The position numbers and the translations under genes are program-made. From the NCBI GenBank assembly GCA_010909165.1, contig VJWM01000287.1, positions 1 to 64,000 of the forward strand: 64,000 nucleotides of DNA, in the 5' to 3' direction. This DNA is from Anthoceros angustus (lineage: Eukaryota; Streptophyta; Anthocerotopsida; Anthocerotales; Anthocerotaceae). The notes beneath the pieces are model-generated. The model was not told the origin of the DNA, did not search any database, and was given only the letters and a program-made list of their open reading frames with translations. Below, one piece after another: positions 41,376 to 51,830 of the stretch (position 1 is the first letter of the stretch; the number at the start of each line of letters is the position of its first letter).

Positions 41376-42645
41376 AGTGGGCCATATTTTCTAGACACTG
41401 GTAGGAGTGAGCTGTGGAAATCCACAGCTGAATGTATAAGAGACCCTTGAGAGTCTCTCCTAACAGACAATTTCAGGTGTGAACTTCCGTGTGTTGAAGC
41501 TATGCGCGAGGTTGATTGGAGACGTCTGATCAGCATCAAACTCGTTCGATGCACCGCCTTCTCGTCACAAGAAGGCCGGGAAGATCCCTGGATGGTCGAG
41601 GCGGAGTGGCCAAGCTCACGCACAGGGGTGTGAAGGTGGTGGCCGGAAAAGAGGTAGGAATTGCGGAAGGCGGAGGAGGCGGAGGCGGATCGCCAAGGTT
41701 TCTTTCTGATCCTCTTTCCCATTCTGCGCCACGTGTTTATTCCATAGAGTGCATGTGGCCCAAGGAGGGGTCTGTGGCCCAAGGAGGTGTGGCCAAGGAG
41801 GGGTCTGTGGCCCAGGAGGGGTCTGTGGCCCAAGGAGGGGTCTGTGTGGAAGGAGGTCTGTGGAGGAGGGGTCTGTGGCCCAGGAGGTCTGTGAGGAGGG
41901 GTCTGTGTGGCCCAAGGAGGGGTCTGTGGCCCGTGAGGCGAAGGGGAGTGCATTAAGAAGAAAGGTTCAGGAAGGATGAGTCTTGTAGTGAGGGATTGTG
42001 AGAGTGTGTGAGGGAAATCGGAAATGCGTAAGTGGTGAGGGGAAGCGTGCGGTGGAATCGCAGAAATTCCTAGAGGTAGAGGGAGGTGTATATAGGTGTC
42101 TGTATGCCCATAGCCCCCAAGGTCTGCGCCAGAGGAGCCGGTGACAAATAGACCCCCGCGACAGGCGGCGCGCTGTGGTGGGACCCGCCACAGTGGCTGA
42201 ACCGGCCACTGTGGTGGCCGAATCTACCACGGTGGTGGGTTTGGGTAAGGTAGCTGGAGAGGGTGGGGTAGCGAGCGACGGGGTAGGTCCACAATCCATA
42301 GATTTAGAACACCTTGACACAAAACTATTCCCTTGGGATCGAATCCTAGGACTATAACGACATAGAGGGTAAATGTGGCCTCTTTAAGTCTTCGGATGCA
42401 AAATCCATTCCACGGCCTCGGCGATTACGGCAGCGAAGAGCCACCCCAGCGCGGCAGACATTTGCGGAGTGGCGGAGGTCATTCTTCCAAGCAACCTCGC
42501 GGCGGTTCTCGCACTCTCGCGCGACACCCGGCTCTCGGTATCTTTCGGCTCGGGCGCACCCTCACGCGCGGATCGACTTTGCGGAGGAGGCAGCGCGGCG
42601 GAGGAGCGATAGATTGTTGACCCTCAAGTCCCAACAATGAACAAA
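41375..42645. repeat. 1.26-kb tandem duplication, unit A
   Basis: The unit starts GGTAGTGGGCCATATTTTCT, and the next unit starts with the same text at about 42657. Shared landmarks are TATAAGAGACCCTTGAGAGT, GAACTTCCGTGTGTTGAAGC, the 21-bp array, GTGGCCGAATCTACCACGGT, ATTCCCTTGGGATCGAATCC and TGTTGACCCTCAAGTCCCAA. Differences are mainly indels. It belongs to a plus-oriented LTR element but is a local tandem copy rather than an LTR pair, since nothing separates the two units. Confidence 0.9.
41757..41940. repeat. 21-bp minisatellite, unit A
   Basis: GGCCCAAGGAGGGGTCTGTG plus one base is repeated about eight times with scattered deletions (GCCAAGGAGG, GCCCAGGAGG). The sister array is at 43028-43195. 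Confidence 0.95.
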
Positions 42646-42649
42646 AGGA

Positions 42650-43905
42650 GCGCCGTGGTAGTGGGCCATATTTTCTAGACACCGGTAGGAGTGGAACCAC
42701 AACCGAATGTATAAGAGACCCTTGAGAGTCTCTCCAATGCATAATTGTGTGAACTTCCGTGTGTTGAAGCTATGCGCGAGGTTGATTGGAGACGTCGATC
42801 AAGATCAAACTGCTCGATGCACCGCCTTCACACAAGAAGGCCGGAAGATCCTCGGATGGTCGAGAGCGGAGTGGCCAAGCTCCACGCCTGGGTGACGGGC
42901 ACGCACGAAAAAGAGGTAGGAATTGCCGCGGAAGGCGGAGGCCGCCGAAGGCGGATCGCCCAAGCACCGACCGGGTTCTTCCCGATCCTTTCCCGACCGC
43001 CGCCACTGTGTGTTTATTCCACTAGAGTCAGCCCAAGGAGGGGTCTGTGGCCCAAGGAGGGGTCTGTGGTGGCCCAAGGAGGGGTCTGTGGCCCAAGGAG
43101 GGGTCTGTGCCCAAGGAGGGGTCTGTGGCCAAGGAGGGGGTCCCCAAGGAGGGGTCTGTGGCCCAAGGAGGGGTGAAGGAGGGGTCTGTGGTGGAGAAGG
43201 GAGTGCATTAAGAAGAAAGGTTCAAGGGGTAGATGAGTGCTACTGTGAGGGATTGTGAGTGTGTGAGGGAAATCGAAATGCGTAAGTGGAGGGGAAGCGC
43301 GTGGAATCGCAGAAATTCCTAGAGGTAGAGGGAGGTGTATAGGTGTTCAGATGCCCATAGCCCCAAGGTCCGCGCGAGGAGCCGTGACAACAGACTCGCG
43401 ACAAAGCGCTGGCTGGTAGGGACCCGCCATATTGAACCGCCACTGGTGGCCGAATCTACCACGGTGGTGGGTTTGGGTAAGGTAGCTCGAGAGGGTGGGG
43501 TAGTGAGCGACGGGGTAGGTCCACAATCCATAGATTTAGAACACCTTGACACAAAACTATTCCCTTGGGATCGAATCCTAGGACTATAACGACATAGAGG
43601 GTAAATGTGGCCTCTTTGCGTCTTCGGATGCAAAAATCCATTCCACAAGCAGCCTCGACCACGGCAGAAGAGCCACCCTTCCGCCGCATATTTTCTGACG
43701 GAGTGGACCGGGGCGGAGGTCATTCTTCCAAGCAACCTCGCGGCGGTTCTCGCACTCTCTCGCGCTCAGACACCCGGCTCTCTGGCGTTGTCTTTTCGAA
43801 GGCCAGCACCCTCACGCGGATCGACTTTGCGGAGGAGCGACATCATAGGCCGAGGCGGAGGAGCGATAGATTGTTGACCCTCAAGTCCCAACAGCGGAAC
43901 AAAAG
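42650..43905. repeat. 1.26-kb tandem duplication, unit B
   Basis: This is the direct second copy of 41375-42645, ending at CAACAGCGGAACAAAAGGAG, after which gag-like coding begins. The spacer GAGCGCxGTGxT is found before unit A, between the units and after unit B, so the duplication may have used this short repeat. Confidence 0.9.
43028..43195. repeat. 21-bp minisatellite, unit B
   Basis: There are about eight copies of CCCAAGGAGGGGTCTGTGG, with unit losses in different places from unit A. The arrays therefore changed after duplication, or were assembled differently. Confidence 0.95.
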
Positions 43906-44300
43906 GAGCGCGGTGATGGGACCCAAGAAAGCGCCGGAGGTGTGGGAGCCATGACGCTTGGTGGAGCGCAACATCGTCACCAAGCGCTACCCAGACTTCG
44001 GTCCTTGGCTGGAGGAGGCGGAGGAGCTGGTGGAGGAATGGCACCGGATATTTTCCAGCTGCTCTGACAGACGTCACCTTAGTCCGAGAGGAAGATGCTG
44101 GCGGCCAACAAGGAGGTCTCAAGAACTCGGGAGGACCCGGAGGTGGACCGTGGAGGTTCCCGAGGCGGTCTACAACCGCCCAGTGGAGGAAGTAGGGGGA
44201 GTAGTACCGGAGCCCCTGAAGGTGAAGGGGAAGGTGGAAGCGGCCAGAGCAGCCCTTTTGCGAGAACTAATAGCATATCGTGCCGGGGCGTTTTCGATTT
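43905..44300 (+). pseudogene. LTR-retroelement gag fragment with YPDFGPW motif (plus)
   Basis: The plus strand reads MGPKKAPEVWEP, a stop, then ERNIVTKRYPDFGPWLEEAE and ELVEEWHRIF, then in another frame RKMLAANKEV and a Gly/Ser-rich tail. It matches the minus-strand fragment at 35077-35519. The position directly after the tandem duplication suggests that the duplicated unit is the leader of this element. Similarity to known gag families was not recognised. Downstream at about 44285 the G/C-rich text changes to AT-rich unique sequence, a likely element boundary. Confidence 0.6.
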
Positions 44301-44559
44301 AGGTATTAATTTGGACGTTATTAGTGAATGGACACAAGCAGACGGTTACTTCCTAAGTAACGCTTGGGCAGAGCCAAGAGCATATACATTATGTACATCA
44401 TTCTGAATTGCCAATTCAATCTAATCTAGCTTCTAAGATTCTGTGGCTCGGTCTTCGTACCGCAACAGAGGCACACAGACCCTAGGCAGCAGAAGAAGGT
44501 GTGCGCGCACTGAGGCTTCCTCAGCGCATTCAGGAGCATCCATCCGCGGCCGGCGCCCG

Positions 44560-45469
44560 ATGTCCATCACTATTGCAGGGTGACCAGCGTGGTGGATAGC
44601 TTGAAGGAAGTGGTGGAGACGAATTTTGCCTGGTTTCATTGCTGCAAGCACGGGCCGCCGAGCCACCAGGATCCCGATTGCCAAAAGGAGAGATCCAGAA
44701 TGCTGCTGCGTAAGGAGGTTCTCCGCGAGGGACTGAAGGGATCTCCTAGGCGGATTTTGTGCATCGGGCACAATCTGGGGGGAGCCTTGGCCACTCTGGG
44801 AGCTGCATGGCGCTCGACTACCTTGGTCGAGGAGGGAGCTTTCAGGCACTCTAGGGTGCACTGCATCACGATCGGGTCTCCCAAGGTTGGAAACGGCGTG
44901 TTTGCCGAGGCCTGGGAGGACTTGCTCTGTGGAGGGAAACCTGGAAAGGGTTCCATGAGGGGCACGGCAATGGGAGCTTGACATACCGGATTGTGAACGC
45001 CATGGATCCCGTCCCGAGCTCCCCCCCTTCTAAGATCAAGTTCTACGACAACAAGCATGTTGGACAACAGGTTTACTTGGAGCGGCGGGTGGAGGACTGG
45101 ACTGTGAATGTTATTCCACACGTCGACACGGACCGACCCTGGCAGAATAATGGTTCTATGATTGATCACATGTAGTGGCACTACACTGCTGCGACGGTTG
45201 CAGCAGAAACGTTGGCATCCCAGCGCATGAAAGATGACAGGGGAGGACTCCGAACCTGGTATTCTCGGTTCAAGAAGCAGTTGGATTTGTGGGCAGTTAG
45301 GAAGATGTTTATGCACGTTTTGCAACTGGATCTTTCGTTGCCGGAACATTTCTGGTTGATGTTTGTGTCGTGGGGGTTTGTCATCGTTCTGATGTCTTTG
45401 GTATCGCTATGTTGGCTCACCCGATGTCTTTGGTATCGCTATGTTGGCTCGCCTTGTTTTGCATCATGA
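44560..45469 (+). pseudogene. Class-3 lipase pseudogene with Ser-to-Asn nucleophile change
   Basis: The frame from about 44560 reads a helical region (VVDSLKEVVETNFAWF), then ILCIGHNLGGALATLGAAW, then VHCITIGSPKVGNGVFAEAW. In lipase-3 proteins the nucleophile elbow is G-H-S-L-G-G; here codon 44772-44774 is AAT (Asn), one base from serine. After a shift near 44950 the frame continues with YRIVNAMDPVPSSPPSKI (Asp of the triad) and HVGQQVYLERR. A TAG at 45173-45175 interrupts it, but the same frame stays open to 45469 and ends in a hydrophobic, probably membrane-spanning stretch. Three independent lesions make it a pseudogene. A tandem copy of ATGTCTTTGGTATCGCTATG lies near its end (45391-45450). 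A second lipase scrap is at 10280-10640. Confidence 0.8.
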
Positions 45470-46945
45470 CCTTCCTCCTTCCAGCCGTTTCGCTTTGTGT
45501 TGTGTTGGACTTTGCTGTGTGTCCAAATGGCTTAGGCCAAATGGACACACATGTATAAGGACGCCGTGATTAAGCATCCTGAGCTTGGATCGGTACTTAG
45601 ATGGGGTGCCCAAAGAGAGTGGATGACCTTGGTGCAAGTAGCTTAGGCACACCATGGTACAAGTTGTTAAGTACCAAGTCCCATGAGGAAATCCGTCCTT
45701 AGTGGACTTAAATAAAATTCTTCTTTTTTCTTCATTATTGTTCCCATTGCATCTGCTTTTTCCATCCATGGAACCACAAGCTGAGCAACTTGAGCCTTGC
45801 TGTTCTGTTAGCGGAATTAACGGTGATCACGTACGAGGCTGCTTGGGTTGGTTTGTAAGCTCCTGCAAATGGTCGTCGACCTTTACTGAGCACTGGAGCT
45901 CGTGTCGACAAATCGAGCTGTAGACTGTGGCTTGTGTAGAATCAAGCTCTGCTGCTGCTCATTTATAGTTGAGCTGCGCTGCTGCCCATGTAGAATCGAG
46001 CTGTGCTATTGCTCCTAGCATATCCGAGCGCCTCCTAATGTTTCATGCATCCAGATGTGCTGCTCCTCATGTATCATCCAGCCCCGTTTGTGCCATACTA
46101 GAGAGCTTTCTGCTACTCCTCGAGCTCAAAGGCCGTAAGCAAATGTTTTGTTTTTGTGGTGGAAAGCTATACTCGATGGATGGAGGCCAGGGGCCGGTAT
46201 TTACAAGATTCTCTAGCACGGTGATGTCAAATACCGGGGGCCTCTCTAACACAGGTGATGTCGTAAGAATCTTGGAAGCCTTGAACCGTCCGAGACCAAC
46301 GGCCGAGAAGCTGGGTCACCTGGAGAAAAAGTGTGAATTCTCGAGTGAGAAGATTGTGGAGAACTTCCATCGCGCCAAAGGAAGGCCGAACACGTTGAGC
46401 ACATGTCGGAAAGGGACTCGTCGTACTTGCTTTCTCCGAGAAGGCGCTCCGACTCTAGCTGTGCTTAGAGGAGATCGTCGAGGGCGGATTTGGATAGGTG
46501 ACTCTGGAGCTTTAGGGAAAAGCTGGAGCCAGGACAGACAGGCTAGGGCCGAGGGGTGGAGGCCAGGGGAGGAGGACCTGTCGAGTGAGAAGGAGAAAGC
46601 AGGGCAAAGGGAGTGGGGATGGAGGGCGTAGAGCCAAAGCGAGGGGATCGAGGGAGAGGAAATCGGGAACTGAGATGACGGGATTAGCGGGGACAGTCTC
46701 AAAGGGCCCCTCAACCATAAACATCGACACGTGATCAAAAGGAGGTGATGGTAGGATGCGATGCCAGGGGGATGGCCAACCTGGAGATCTAAAGGGCCTC
46801 CTCGAGGGCGAGGCAGGACCGAGGCCTGGTGAGATATCATCAGAGCGGATTGATTGAAAGAGGGAGGCGAACCTGATCGGGTGGAGAGGTAGGGCCGCGT
46901 GGGGCAGGAGGGCTGCTGTCCCGGGTAGGCTAGTCTCATCAAACT
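45470..46945. other. Intergenic; one unexplained plus-strand ORF (45969-46631)
   Basis: Sequence up to 45720 may be old 3' flank of the lipase gene; AATAAA occurs at about 45709. The 220-codon plus frame begins within short repeats of CGAGCTGTGCTATTGCTC type, holds LGHLEKKCEFSSEKIVENFH, and ends Arg/Glu/Gly-rich. Its second half is opposed by an equally long minus frame, which lowers its value. No domain is recognised. Confidence 0.3.
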
Positions 46946-46949
46946 ATAC

Positions 46950-46955
46950 TTTATT
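46950..46955 (-). terminator. Poly(A) signal for the F-box gene
   Basis: AATAAA on the minus strand lies about 60 bases after the F-box stop codon at 47016, in an AT-rich tail. The distance suits a plant 3' end. Confidence 0.6.
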
Positions 46956-47015
46956 CTTCAAAAAATTCATTGTGAACAAAATTTGGAAGTCATAAAGAGA
47001 CAAAAAACAATATGG

Positions 47016-48479
47016 TCAACATTGAACATTTAGTGCTCTAGGCTCAAAGAGCATCATCTGTCTGGTCCTAGGAGTCTTGAAACTACAGAACAAGGTGTCC
47101 CACTTGGCAGTGGGGATGTGGAAAGCATCCACCCGCTGCACACTTCTGATGGGGCCATGGAATTCAAGAGAAACCCATATGTGATCTCCCGCCAGGCCCA
47201 CCTGATCATCCCACCAGTTGTCATCGAGCGTCCAGCCTTGGTAACGAGGGCCTGGAGGCTGCATGGACACAGGCAGGACGGAAGGAGGACCCCAAGCAGA
47301 CATGTCCCGCGCAAGCTTGCTGATCCCCAGCATCCGATGACGATCCGCAGCCTGGTACTGGACAGCCATATACACATCTCCCTTGTGCTCACACAAGAGA
47401 AGACACTGAACAAGCTGGAACGGCTCTGGATGGCGTATGCCTACGGCCAATGGAACGGGAGGAAATCCTGAGCTGGCTTCCCCTAGCCGCTTCCCCTCGA
47501 GGTCGTAGACAAGTAAAATACCTGACAAATGGTGGCCGTAAATGAGGTCGTTGGAGCCCACAGTCCAGATCCAGCCCTGCACAATGTCGAGCGCGGTGTG
47601 ATGCTCCCAGCCTCCACGAACCCAAGCTCCAGTCTTGGACGAGTAGATAGCCAGCGCCCACCGCCGGTGCACGTCTACATGGTCAAAAAAACTAGCGAGA
47701 ACCGCAATCACCTTGAAGTGGGTGGGAGAGTCAGGATCCACCATGAGGAACGGCATACCAACCCTCAGAAAGTAGAAAGGGCCGTCAGGACTCAGGAAGT
47801 CAGGCACCATCGCCCAGGACCTCGTAAACGGGTTTATCACATGCAGCCCTGTGCCCTGTCCCGTAAGCACCATGATCAGCCCGTCCTGCGAGAACCGAAC
47901 ATCCGGTAAGTCCCCCAACGAGGCTGGAGGTCGCAGCAGGTTCTCCGGGCAGAATGAGAGATCGAGGGGACTGCTCCTCACGTCCCGCGTCATCCCCCAA
48001 AGCGCCTCGGTGTGATTGAGTAGCCCAGCAGCTCGCAGCTCCGTAAAGGGGTCCTCCAATGGTGAGCCCCTCCTGGAGTATACCCGACTGTAGGCAAACG
48101 CGAAGATGACAGAACCTGAAGAGTCTGAGAGGGACGGAGGAATGGCATGTCGCAGACGCTTCCAGTTCTCTGTCAGCCTCTTCTTCCACTTCCTGGACAC
48201 AGCGAGGATTCGCAACTGTGCCTGCAAAGGACAATTGAGGAACACCTTCTCCAGAATCTCTTCTGGAAGATTGGCTGCGACCGCAGGAAAAAGCTCCTCC
48301 TCCCCATCCGCACCCGGAATCCTGACGTCTCCACTCAATGCTCCCTGAATCCGGTAAAGAGTAATACTGGACCTCCGGCCCTGGCGAGGCCAGGGCCTCT
48401 CCAGACTTGGCAGTCGGACAACGTCGCGGTCGGGTGGCGGAGGCGCAACCTCGGGCTCCGAATCCTTCACTCGCTGCAT
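47016..48479 (-). CDS. F-box protein with kelch-like C-terminal region (487 aa)
   Basis: A single uninterrupted frame. The ATG at 48479 is the first in-frame ATG; the open frame extends eight codons further without one. Residues 1-60 are polar and proline-rich. Residues 68-105 hold the F-box (LPEEILEKVFLNCPLQAQLR, ILAVSRKWKKRL). F-boxes bind SKP1 and place the protein in an SCF ubiquitin ligase. The rest has beta-propeller-like signatures of F-box/kelch proteins: VINPFTRSWAMVP (214-226), ALAIYSSKTGAW (276-286), ILLVYDLEGK (321-330) and DAFHIPTAKWDTLFC (451-465), each a strand ending in Trp or followed by a turn. These probably form the substrate-binding propeller; the substrate is unknown. 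No intron, no signal peptide. A poly(A) signal follows at 46950-46955. Base composition is richer in G/C than the surrounding repeats, and no frameshift is present. Confidence 0.85.
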   Translation of the reverse strand: MQRVKDSEPEVAPPPPDRDVVRLPSLERPWPRQGRRSSITLYRIQGALSGDVRIPGADGEEELFPAVAANLPEEILEKVFLNCPLQAQLRILAVSRKWKKRLTENWKRLRHAIPPSLSDSSGSVIFAFAYSRVYSRRGSPLEDPFTELRAAGLLNHTEALWGMTRDVRSSPLDLSFCPENLLRPPASLGDLPDVRFSQDGLIMVLTGQGTGLHVINPFTRSWAMVPDFLSPDGPFYFLRVGMPFLMVDPDSPTHFKVIAVLASFFDHVDVHRRWALAIYSSKTGAWVRGGWEHHTALDIVQGWIWTVGSNDLIYGHHLSGILLVYDLEGKRLGEASSGFPPVPLAVGIRHPEPFQLVQCLLLCEHKGDVYMAVQYQAADRHRMLGISKLARDMSAWGPPSVLPVSMQPPGPRYQGWTLDDNWWDDQVGLAGDHIWVSLEFHGPIRSVQRVDAFHIPTAKWDTLFCSFKTPRTRQMMLFEPRALNVQC

Positions 48480-50190
48480 TGCTCTCCTGCAAGGCTCAAG
48501 CACACCAAAACCTGGATTCAGAAAAACTCCTTGGCTAGATTGATCAACAAATCCTTCCAGCTGCAGTTAGCAGAAATTTAACATCTATCCAAACCTACTC
48601 AAGACAAACTTGCTGCATTGCGACCAGCCGCGACCAAGCGACGCTAGCTGCAAGCTCCTACCCAGAAACACACGAATTGGAAGGAGCAGGATTGATATCA
48701 CAGAAGCAGCAGCCGCAGTTGGAAGCAATGCTAACCTAGGGCCTTCCATCAACGGAAGGCAGCAAGCGGAGGCCTAGGCCGGCGCGATCAATTCCACTTA
48801 TTGAGGAAAGGCAGGGCACGGCGCGGCATGGCACGGCAGGCAGTGAAGCGAGCTTATGCAGCTTGGGAGGGGAGGCGGGACCGGCTGGGTAGAGCTGCTC
48901 CACAGCCAGTAAGCAGCAAGGCAAGATGCGCGGGAGGAACAGGACGAGCGGACGAGCAGGACGAGCTCAGCAAGATGATGAACCTCGAAGAGAGAAGCGC
49001 CCGCAAATTGAAGCACCCGAAACCCACCATGCTGGCAGACGCACGGACCTGCAACGACAGCAGTAACAGTAAAAGCAGCAGCAGGGCTCGCTCTAGGGCT
49101 GTCAGAAGCACTGGACAGCCATGGAGCTCGCCGATCGGCAGCAGGCCGTGGCCTCAGGTTCGAAGGAAGTGAGGTGGGCGCTGGCGCGGGAAGGACGACC
49201 AGGTGCTCACACAGATTAATCAGGTACAAAACTCCCGCTTGGGGTCCGACTCACACAGTTTACAGCCCTGGTCGCGCTGCCCTAAAAAACAAAAAAACAA
49301 AGGGCCCGCAGGCAGACGCGGGGCCCGCCACCTCCAAGGCATGGTGACTCACCATCCCTCTCTCTCTCCTCGCACTCTCTCGCCTTAGCCCCATTCCCAT
49401 CCGCCTCTACCCGTCAGGGCAGATTCGCCTCAACCTGCTCTTATGGCACCTCTGATTGAGCGACAGGAAGTGAGGACGTCAGACTCTGACGATCTCGGTG
49501 GTAGCTGGAGCGTGCCCAGGGGCTGACAGTGCATGCGCATGGCCTGCCGTGCTGCTCGCCTTTGCAATCCCCGCACAGGGGCGCCGAGAACCAAAACGAC
49601 TTGTTCCTCGCAACCCCGTCTCACCTCGGCTGCACCCTGCCATGGCTCCTCCTGGCCCTCACCCAATCTCATGTCAACGTTGTTTGTTTGTGCACTCAAA
49701 CAAAACCTAACCTGAAAGGTTTTTTAAACTTCCGTGAAAACCACTTAAGTATTCACAAGCACATTAGTTCATAAACCCAGGGGCCTGTCAAGAGTGAATC
49801 TGAAGAAACTTTCATTGTGCTCACTCAGCACCTTAATTCTGTGTGTAGGTGTGGGTCCTTTGGTACTTCTCATTTTTACTCCAGGTGTTTCAAGCATTTT
49901 TACAAGTGAAGCTCAACTTGAAAACTCCTTAGTAGTTCATAACATGATCATTTTAAAGATAATCAATCATAGAGGTACCAATTTATTCTAATATTACGTG
50001 CATGTATATATCATGTAGTCTATATGCACAAATTAGGTAGTCTGCATGATGCACCGGCGCATATCCCGTAGTCTATTCGTCCGTATGACGCACATCACAT
50101 TGACTTTACCTGTAACCTTTATAAAGTTAAAGAGTGTTCTCGCGCTTTAAGAAGTGTCCCTAAGGAATCTCACGCGCCCAATGAATGGGT
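48480..50190. other. Upstream region of the F-box gene and unassigned sequence
   Basis: 48480-49230 is G/C-rich with overlapping open frames on both strands (48801-49172 plus, 48798-49229 minus). They cancel each other and carry Ser/Arg or Ala/Ser-rich text, so neither is called. 49230-49420 includes a CTCTCTCTC run. 49720-50190 is AT-rich and plain. Confidence 0.35.
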
Positions 50191-50194
50191 CGAG

Positions 50195-50440
50195 ATAAAA
50201 AGAAGCAAAGAAAGACATTGTCCTTCAGAGTACGAAGAGGCACAGGCTATGAACATTCAAGAGGACAATTTCCTTTATCCTTCAGATGCAGAAGGCACCT
50301 AGGGCATCCCGGCTTGAAGAAACAGAGAAAGACATTGTCCTTCAAAGTCGGAAGAGGCGCAGGCTATGAGCATTCAAGAGGACAATTTCCTTTGTCTTTC
50401 TGATCCAAAAGGCATAGCCTCTGAGTATTCAAGAGGACAA
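50195..50440. repeat. About 123-bp tandem repeat, 2 to 3 copies
   Basis: AAGAAAGACATTGTCCTTCA, then GGCxCAGGCTATGAxCATTC and AAGAGGACAATTTCCTTTxT recur at about 50200, 50325 and, in part, 50405. The third unit is shortened. Confidence 0.85.
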
Positions 50441-50454
50441 TGTCCTATGTGTGA

Positions 50455-51540
50455 TAAGGTTTATCTGAAGACTAGTTTCGGCGGCGCATATCACATAGTT
50501 TATCCAAGGACAGACAAGGTCTATCTGGTGGCGCATATCACCTAGTCTATCGAAGGACAGTATGATGCACTTAGTCTGTCCAAGGATGACAACGCGTCCA
50601 TCTATAGTCTATAGTATGATACACTTAGTCTATCCAAGGATGACAACACGTCTATCTAGGACCGTTCCGACGGTGCATATCACGTAGTCTGTATGATGCA
50701 CCTAGTCTCTCCAAGGATAATAGCACGTCTATCGAAGGACTGTTCCGGCGGCGCATATCACGTAGTCTCTATGTGATGTACGTCTCTATGATGTACCTAG
50801 TCTATCCAAGGATGACAGCACGTCTATCTAAGGGGACTGTTCCGGCGGCGCATATCACGTAGTCTCTATGATGTACGTCTCTATGATGTACCTAGTCTAT
50901 CCAAGGATGACAGCACGTCTATCTAAGGACTGTTCCGGCGGCGCATATCACGTAGTCTGTATGATGCACCTAGTCTCTATGATGTACGTCTCTATGATGT
51001 ACCTAGTCTATCCAAGGATGACAGCACGTCTATCTAAGGACTGTTCCGGCGGCGCATATCACGTAGTCTGTATGATGCACCTAGTCTATCCAAGGATGAC
51101 AGCACGTCTATCTGAAAACTGTTCCGGCGGCGCATATCACGTAGTCTCTATGATGCACCTAGTCTATCTAAGGATGACAACATGTCTATCTAAGGACTGT
51201 TCCGGTAGTGCATATCACGTAGTCTAGTCTGTATGATGCACGTAGTCTATCTAAGGATGACAGCACGTCTATTTAAGGACTGTTCTGGCTGGGCATATTA
51301 CGTGTTCTTCTGGCGGGGCATATCACGTAGTCTCTGTATGATATGTACGACCACGTAGTCTATCTAGGATTGTTGCGGCGCATATCCTATAGTTTGTATG
51401 ACACATATCTCATAGTTTGAGGACTGTTCCAAAACCACATATCATGTGTCTATCTAAGGAGTGTTCCGGCGGTACATGTTATGTAGTAGGTAGTATGCAT
51501 GATGCATATCACTTAGTCTATCTAAAGATTGTTGTGGATT
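50455..51540. repeat. Satellite-like array, 78-bp unit
   Basis: At least ten units of CGTAGTCTGTATGATGCACC, TAGTCTATCCAAGGATGACA, GCACGTCTATCTAAGGACTG and TTCCGGCGGCGCATATCA are present. The core is most regular at 50630-51290; the ends decay. Some units carry an extra piece of about 30 bases (GTCTCTATGATGTAC). As 78 is a multiple of three, a long plus-strand frame is open across the array (50868-51227), with a 26-residue periodic peptide. I regard that frame as a by-product of the period. Confidence 0.95.
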
Positions 51541-51830
51541 AATCAGCTCGTAGAGATTGTTCATTCACTATACCCTCTTAGACTTGGAGGAAATGTATGA
51601 CATGATAGAAATATTTCAAGTTGTCAACCCTATTAGACTTCTTAGAAATGTCAGACAAGATAAATTAATCCAATTTATAGTGTTATGAGGTGTATAATTA
51701 ACCATCTAGTTGTTCAGTAGTATGCGACCCTCAAGGTCTCCTGTTTTCCCGTGGTAGATGGGCTCACCCCATCTCTCCCCACCCCATTGATAAAGTTGCA
51801 TCTGGGTTTTCTGAAGCGAGGTTTCGGGTC
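51541..51830. other. No feature seen
   Basis: AT-rich sequence between the satellite array and the dispersed repeat family. No open frame with recognisable content. Confidence 0.4.

Noticed and set aside
44285-44410. Plastid-derived insert suggested by the AT-rich frame with QADGYFLSNAWAEPRA
   Set aside because: I could not match it to any plastid gene that I know; the change in composition alone is not enough.
45518-45551. Hairpin with GTGTGTCC and GGACACAC arms as a terminator
   Set aside because: The stem has three central mismatches, and no gene end is tied to it.
46316-46942. 208-codon minus-strand frame after the F-box gene
   Set aside because: Pro/Ser/Leu-rich text opposite a plus-strand frame of similar length, beyond the F-box poly(A) signal; no domain.
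50868-51227. Long plus-strand frame with periodic 26-residue peptide
   Set aside because: It exists because the satellite unit is 78 bases, a multiple of three; no start context, domain or codon bias supports a protein.
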